Positions 32,874 to 36,231 of a stretch of 36,231 nt of DNA are shown here, one piece after another. Position 1 is the stretch's first letter. Each line of letters opens with the position of its first letter. The stretch is from Lachnospiraceae bacterium UBA1778 (GTDB lineage Bacteria; Bacillota; Clostridia; Lachnospirales; Lachnospiraceae), in contig DCGM01000059.1 in NCBI GenBank assembly GCA_002315255.1, positions 11,732-47,962 of the forward strand. Direction: 5' to 3'. The notes under the pieces were generated by a model. The model was given only the letters and a program-made list of their open reading frames with translations. It was not told the DNA's origin and ran no database searches. The translations under genes were made by a program, and so were the position numbers.

Positions 32874-33412
32874 ATTTGCCAAACAAGCTGACGGTCGCCC
32901 GGATGATTTCCGTCCCCGCCTTTGTCGCGGTATATTTACTGTTTTGGAATACTCCCTGCCGCTGGATTGCGTTCGGACTTTTTATCGCAGCCAGCCTGAC
33001 CGATCTTTTAGACGGAGCGATCGCGCGGAAGCGGAATCTGGTCACGAATTTCGGTAAATTTATGGATCCTTTGGCGGACAAGCTCCTCGTCTGCTCCGCA
33101 TTGATCTGTCTTTCTTATGTCAACCTCGTGCCGGTCTGGATCGTGCTGATTATCGTCGCCCGTGAGTTTATCATCAGCGGCTTCCGCCTGATTGCAGTCG
33201 AACAGGGGCTCGTACTGGCAGCATCCGTTTTCGGAAAGATTAAAACTGTTTTAACGATGGTGATGATCTGCTTCCAGATCGCGAATCTCGCTGCTTGCCC
33301 GTTCTGCATGATTGTCGGACAGATTTTGATTTATGCGTCGCTGTTCTTTACGATCCTTTCATTGGCGGATTACCTTTGGAAGAACAAGGGCGTTTTAAAG
33401 GGCGAGAAGTAA
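32870..33412 (+). CDS. pgsA: CDP-diacylglycerol-glycerol-3-phosphate 3-phosphatidyltransferase
   Basis: A 180-residue integral membrane enzyme making phosphatidylglycerol phosphate. The CDP-alcohol phosphotransferase motif is complete: DLLDGAIARKRNLVTNFGKFMDPLADK (~44-70, Asp-Gly-x2-Ala-Arg-x8-Gly-x3-Asp-x3-Asp). Several hydrophobic helices fit the family. The ATG overlaps the rimO stop, so it is translationally coupled; rimO-pgsA pairing is frequent in Firmicutes. Confidence 0.95.
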   Translation: MNLPNKLTVARMISVPAFVAVYLLFWNTPCRWIAFGLFIAASLTDLLDGAIARKRNLVTNFGKFMDPLADKLLVCSALICLSYVNLVPVWIVLIIVAREFIISGFRLIAVEQGLVLAASVFGKIKTVLTMVMICFQIANLAACPFCMIVGQILIYASLFFTILSLADYLWKNKGVLKGEK

Positions 33413-33422
33413 GAACGGATAA

Positions 33423-34913
33423 ATGATGACAGATTATAGTTTGATAACGAGAGAATTACGGAATAAAAAGGATGTGGAGCGAAACCTCATCCTTTTTTCG
33501 GATAGATATATGTTTCTGTCTGCAAAACTTGCGCTGGTAAATCTGGCTTTTTCAGCGGTTTCGCTAGTAGAAGAAACGACGCAGACCATCAGACAGATGG
33601 AATCGGCAGAAACTGGAAACGCTGCTGAATCCGCGTCCAATGCGCCGGATAAGAAAACAGCTTTTAAAGCGGTTTCTGCCATGCTTTCCGATCTTTTAAA
33701 CGGAAAAATGCCTGAATATAAGGCTGTGGAAAACTTGCGAAATGCCAATATTCAGGCGATGGAGCGCGTAACGGACGATGTGGATATCTTCCATACGGGT
33801 GAATTTGCATTGAACCGGCTCGAACATCGTTTCCACGGAACGAAAATGCTGTCGGAATCCTATTCGGATCTCGCGCTTACCGATGCGATTATTAAGTATC
33901 TTTCGCAATTGCCGGATGAATCGCAGAATCTTTTGATTTCAGAAATTATCGCGGAACTTCCGCTTCGGATGACGAAAGCCCGCTATTTTGATCTTCTTCG
34001 TGAACGGCTTTCCCGGTATGATCATGGGGATTTGTCAGCCTTTTACGAAGTGCTTACGCGGATCGAAACGATTACAGGAATAAAGGGATCTGAAGAAGCG
34101 AAAGCTTTATTACAGGAACTTTTCCACGCCGATTTTTCAGTGGCCGGACAGCCTGCATTTGACCGGTTCCAGACCGAATTTATCGGCACCTCGGAGGAAC
34201 TTGAAGCGGAATCCGATTTCTATATCGTATTTGAAAGCGCGTTAAACGAACTGATGTCCTTATCGCTTGTATCCGATCTGGCGTTCAGCGATGAAGTCTT
34301 TACCGGTCCTGTAAAACTGATTTTAGAGAAGGCGGTAAAAGCTTTTTCTAACAAGAAGAACGCTGCTGCTTTTTCAAAAGAACTGGAGAATACGGAATCT
34401 GAATTATATCAGGCCTGTGAGGCTTTAGAAGGAATTCCGGAAGAGACGCATGAGGAGCTTGAAAAAATCGCGGACATCCTGCATCTGATTACGGAACAGC
34501 TTCCCAAAGAAGTTTCCGCATATGGGTTAGAAGAGCGGTACGAATCGCTCCGGAAGCTCACGGTGCTCCAGTCCGACAGTATCTTTGCGGATCTTTCTAT
34601 TAGCGTAACTTCGGGAAAAAACGATGACGGAGAAAACTCTAAAGAAGAAAACGACACGGAAGAAACCGTAACGGATGAACTCTTTAATGAGAAGACCGGA
34701 GAACTGATTCAGAAGCTTCAGACGCTGTTTGACGGTATGGACCGTTTCTTTGTGCGTGTGCTGATGGCCCGCACGTTTTCTGTCCTTCCGCCGCATTTTT
34801 CGACTCAGGAAGAACTGGAACAGACGATTTACGGCGCTCTTTCTTCCTGCGCGGATGAAGCGGAAAAACTCGGCTGCATCGAAGTCATTGACCAGCTGAT
34901 GGCGGAGTACTGA
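33423..34913 (+). CDS. Hypothetical protein, largely helical
   Basis: A 496-residue protein with no signal peptide or membrane segment, rich in Glu, Leu, Ala and Ser; predicted mostly alpha-helical with an acidic low-complexity stretch at ~395-420 (DDGENSKEENDTEET). I recognise no domain. It is 10 nt after pgsA and followed after 20 nt by another unknown gene, so it is probably in the gmk-pgsA transcript. Two adjacent ATGs (33423, 33426) are possible starts; the ribosome binding site is weak. The ends of helices (e.g. SDLALTDAIIKYLSQLPDE) suggest repeats, unproven. Confidence 0.65.
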   Translation: MMTDYSLITRELRNKKDVERNLILFSDRYMFLSAKLALVNLAFSAVSLVEETTQTIRQMESAETGNAAESASNAPDKKTAFKAVSAMLSDLLNGKMPEYKAVENLRNANIQAMERVTDDVDIFHTGEFALNRLEHRFHGTKMLSESYSDLALTDAIIKYLSQLPDESQNLLISEIIAELPLRMTKARYFDLLRERLSRYDHGDLSAFYEVLTRIETITGIKGSEEAKALLQELFHADFSVAGQPAFDRFQTEFIGTSEELEAESDFYIVFESALNELMSLSLVSDLAFSDEVFTGPVKLILEKAVKAFSNKKNAAAFSKELENTESELYQACEALEGIPEETHEELEKIADILHLITEQLPKEVSAYGLEERYESLRKLTVLQSDSIFADLSISVTSGKNDDGENSKEENDTEETVTDELFNEKTGELIQKLQTLFDGMDRFFVRVLMARTFSVLPPHFSTQEELEQTIYGALSSCADEAEKLGCIEVIDQLMAEY

Positions 34914-34933
34914 TTTTTGGAAACAATGGGGGA

Positions 34934-35260
34934 ATGATGAAATTCTGGCGTTATCTTTGGTTGGATCAATCATTAAATCTTCGTCGGACGGAACTCCTTC
35001 AAAAGATGAAGAGCGGGAAAATCCCCGCTGACCTCTATGCGGTTGTGCTCCCGAAAGACGAATGTATTTCATTGGAAATCTACCCGGCGCCGGTTCTCCG
35101 ACAGGCTTTTTACCGGAAAGAGGATTTCACGGTAGTCGGACTTTCGGATTCGTATGACGGAGGGAAAGAACTCGGCGCGTCGATCGTGGCAATGGTCTTT
35201 CAAAAGACAGGAAAAACAGATGTAAACGCATATCTTGACGGGAATCTCGACTTTCTGTAA
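34934..35260 (+). CDS. Hypothetical protein
   Basis: A 108-residue soluble protein starting MMKFWRYLWLDQSLNLRR and ending NAYLDGNLDFL. No domain is recognised. GGGGGA directly precedes the first of two adjacent ATGs, so the second (34937) has better spacing. The coding sequence fills the gap between the long unknown gene and the DUF2953 gene in the same direction. Composition is like the neighbours. Confidence 0.62.
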   Translation: MMKFWRYLWLDQSLNLRRTELLQKMKSGKIPADLYAVVLPKDECISLEIYPAPVLRQAFYRKEDFTVVGLSDSYDGGKELGASIVAMVFQKTGKTDVNAYLDGNLDFL

Positions 35261-35348
35261 ATCTGCATGGGCCAGGAAGGATTTGAAATGGTATTACTTC
35301 GGCGGGCGCAGGTAAAACCGTGTCCGTATCCCCGACGAAAGGAAAAGG

Positions 35349-36231
35349 ATGGATATTTTTCTGATAATCCTTAAAATCATTGGAATTATCCTGCTATGCA
35401 TTGTCGGACTGGTTCTCTTTTTGATCCTGCTTCTTTTTATCGCACCGGTGCGATACCGGATGAGAGGGGAGAAGGGAGAGCAGCTGACGTTCGAAGGAAA
35501 GGCCTGGTGGCTCTTTCACCTTCTGACGCTCGACTATAAAACCGGTTCAGACGGAGCGGCGGAAACGCCGGAGGAGGGCGGTACGTTAGAAATCCGCCTT
35601 TTTGGAAAGAATCTCATCAGAAATCAGGAGAAGGACGACGAAGAAGACCATGAGCCCGCTGGAACGGACGATCCGGAAAGCTATCCGGAAGAAAATGAAG
35701 AAAACAGGAAGAAAGATTCTGAAGGCAGTGGGACGCCCGATCGGGAGCCTGATACTGAAGATGATCTGGAAGCTGGCGAAGGTGATTCTGGGAGCGCTGG
35801 CGGGAGTAACGATTCTGACGGTCCTTCTGGAAGACTCAAACGATTTAAACGCATAAAAAAGCTGATTTCAGACGATATTACAAAAAAGGCTCTCTCATTC
35901 GCCTATCATAAACTCTTGGCGCTATTGCGCCATATTTCGCCTAAAAAGGCCACCGGACGCATCCGCTTCGGATTCGACTCGCCCGCACACACCGGAATTG
36001 CGCTCGGCGCCGCCGCCGCATTTCTACCGGCGCATCGGAATGCGGTCGCATTGGAGCCTGATTTTACAGAAGAATGCTTCGAAGGAAATCTCGCATGCGA
36101 AGGCAGCATTAATGTAGGCTATGCGGCAGTCCTGTTTTTAGAAGTCTATTATAACCGGGATATCCGGAAAACGCTGAAACGATATAAAACCCTACAAAAA
36201 CTGAACGGGGAGACCAGCTATGAAAAATCAA
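35349..36231 (+). CDS. DUF2953 membrane protein (3' end outside window)
   Basis: The frame opens at the ATG at 35349 (GGAAAAGG upstream) and is open to the right edge: at least 294 residues. The N terminus is a membrane helix (IILKIIGIILLCIVGLVLF) followed by FIAPVRYRMRGEKGE, the start typical of DUF2953/YtfI-like proteins. A long Asp/Glu-rich linker (~95-165) and the conserved C-terminal block (LLRHISPKKATGRIRFGFDSPAHTG, ~195-220; VALEPDFTEECFEG, ~238) follow. Such genes often precede the sporulation gene ytfJ/gerW. The acidic linker reads as a basic ORF in another frame (35602-35856), which I treat as a shadow. Confidence 0.75.
   Translation, partial: MDIFLIILKIIGIILLCIVGLVLFLILLLFIAPVRYRMRGEKGEQLTFEGKAWWLFHLLTLDYKTGSDGAAETPEEGGTLEIRLFGKNLIRNQEKDDEEDHEPAGTDDPESYPEENEENRKKDSEGSGTPDREPDTEDDLEAGEGDSGSAGGSNDSDGPSGRLKRFKRIKKLISDDITKKALSFAYHKLLALLRHISPKKATGRIRFGFDSPAHTGIALGAAAAFLPAHRNAVALEPDFTEECFEGNLACEGSINVGYAAVLFLEVYYNRDIRKTLKRYKTLQKLNGETSYEKS
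36220..36231 (+). CDS. Possible start of the next gene (only four codons in window)
   Basis: ATGAAAAATCAA at the right edge follows CGGGGAGA at a suitable distance and overlaps the DUF2953 frame. By gene-order convention it could be a GerW/YtfJ-type sporulation protein, but nothing in the four codons shows this. Confidence 0.35.

Noticed and set aside
35288..35374. 28-codon ORF (MVLLRRAQVKPCPYPRRKEK...) before the DUF2953 gene with an AGGAAGGA upstream
   Set aside because: Short, overlaps the DUF2953 start and has no recognisable feature; it could be real but cannot be supported from one sequence.
35602..35856. 84-codon ORF encoding a very basic, partly hydrophobic peptide inside the DUF2953 gene
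   Set aside because: It is the alternate frame of the acidic low-complexity linker; the DUF2953 frame is intact on both sides and has the conserved C-terminal block. No ribosome binding site decides for it.

Overview
The window looks like a stretch of chromosome from a moderate-GC, Gram-positive anaerobe of the Clostridia, most likely Lachnospiraceae or a close relative. The reasons are the gene content and order (DUF177-rpmF, polA-coaE-MBL hydrolase, tmcAL, pta, rsmD-coaD, gmk-rpoZ-rimO-pgsA and a DUF2953 gene at the right edge), the AGGAGG-type ribosome binding sites, and sigma-A-type promoters. This assignment is inferred from family knowledge; no 16S gene is present. I recognised no tRNA, rRNA, CRISPR array, insertion sequence or prophage.

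Layout. 1-2264: 3' part of a very acidic membrane protein with extracellular SH3b domains. 2386-3187: a promoter, the DUF177 protein, ribosomal protein L32 and a terminator. 3243-7943: a small zinc-finger membrane protein, DNA polymerase I, dephospho-CoA kinase and a YycJ/WalJ-like hydrolase. 8104-8952: a lone radical SAM enzyme. 9087-10322 (minus): TmcAL, divergent from a secreted CotH-family protein (10486-12543), followed by phosphate acetyltransferase. 13769-19328: a PlsC-like acyltransferase with a zinc ribbon, a cytidylate-kinase-like protein, a small conserved protein on the minus strand, and a translationally coupled pair made of an E2/CAT-fold protein and an acyl-CoA-synthetase-like ligase. 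19419-22115: glycogen synthase, a small membrane protein and endonuclease IV. 22225-25466: two tandem J-domain membrane proteins, then a degenerate ABC ATPase with its permease. 25556-30331: RsmD, CoaD, a coiled-coil protein, a PepD-type dipeptidase and an NSUN-family rRNA methyltransferase. 30355-36231: a consensus promoter and structured leader in front of gmk-rpoZ-rimO-pgsA, two unrecognised genes, a 3'-truncated DUF2953 gene, and the probable start of a further gene.

Most of the window is housekeeping: translation and ribosome modification (L32, RsmD, NSUN methyltransferase, RimO, TmcAL), CoA synthesis (CoaE, CoaD), acetyl-phosphate metabolism (Pta), replication and repair (PolA, Nfo), glycogen (GlgA), phospholipid synthesis (PgsA) and transcription (omega).

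The most unusual observations are these. (1) Short, locus-specific tandem duplications sit just after stop codons at many genes, and in two cases the duplication includes the 3' coding end and the stop codon. (2) An ABC ATPase has lost nearly every catalytic motif. (3) An E2-fold acyltransferase-like protein has Glu in place of the catalytic His and is coupled to an acyl-adenylating enzyme. (4) A two-hairpin 5' leader precedes gmk. (5) A strong Shine-Dalgarno plus GTG lies inside the first long ORF. (6) The DUF177 gene looks leaderless.
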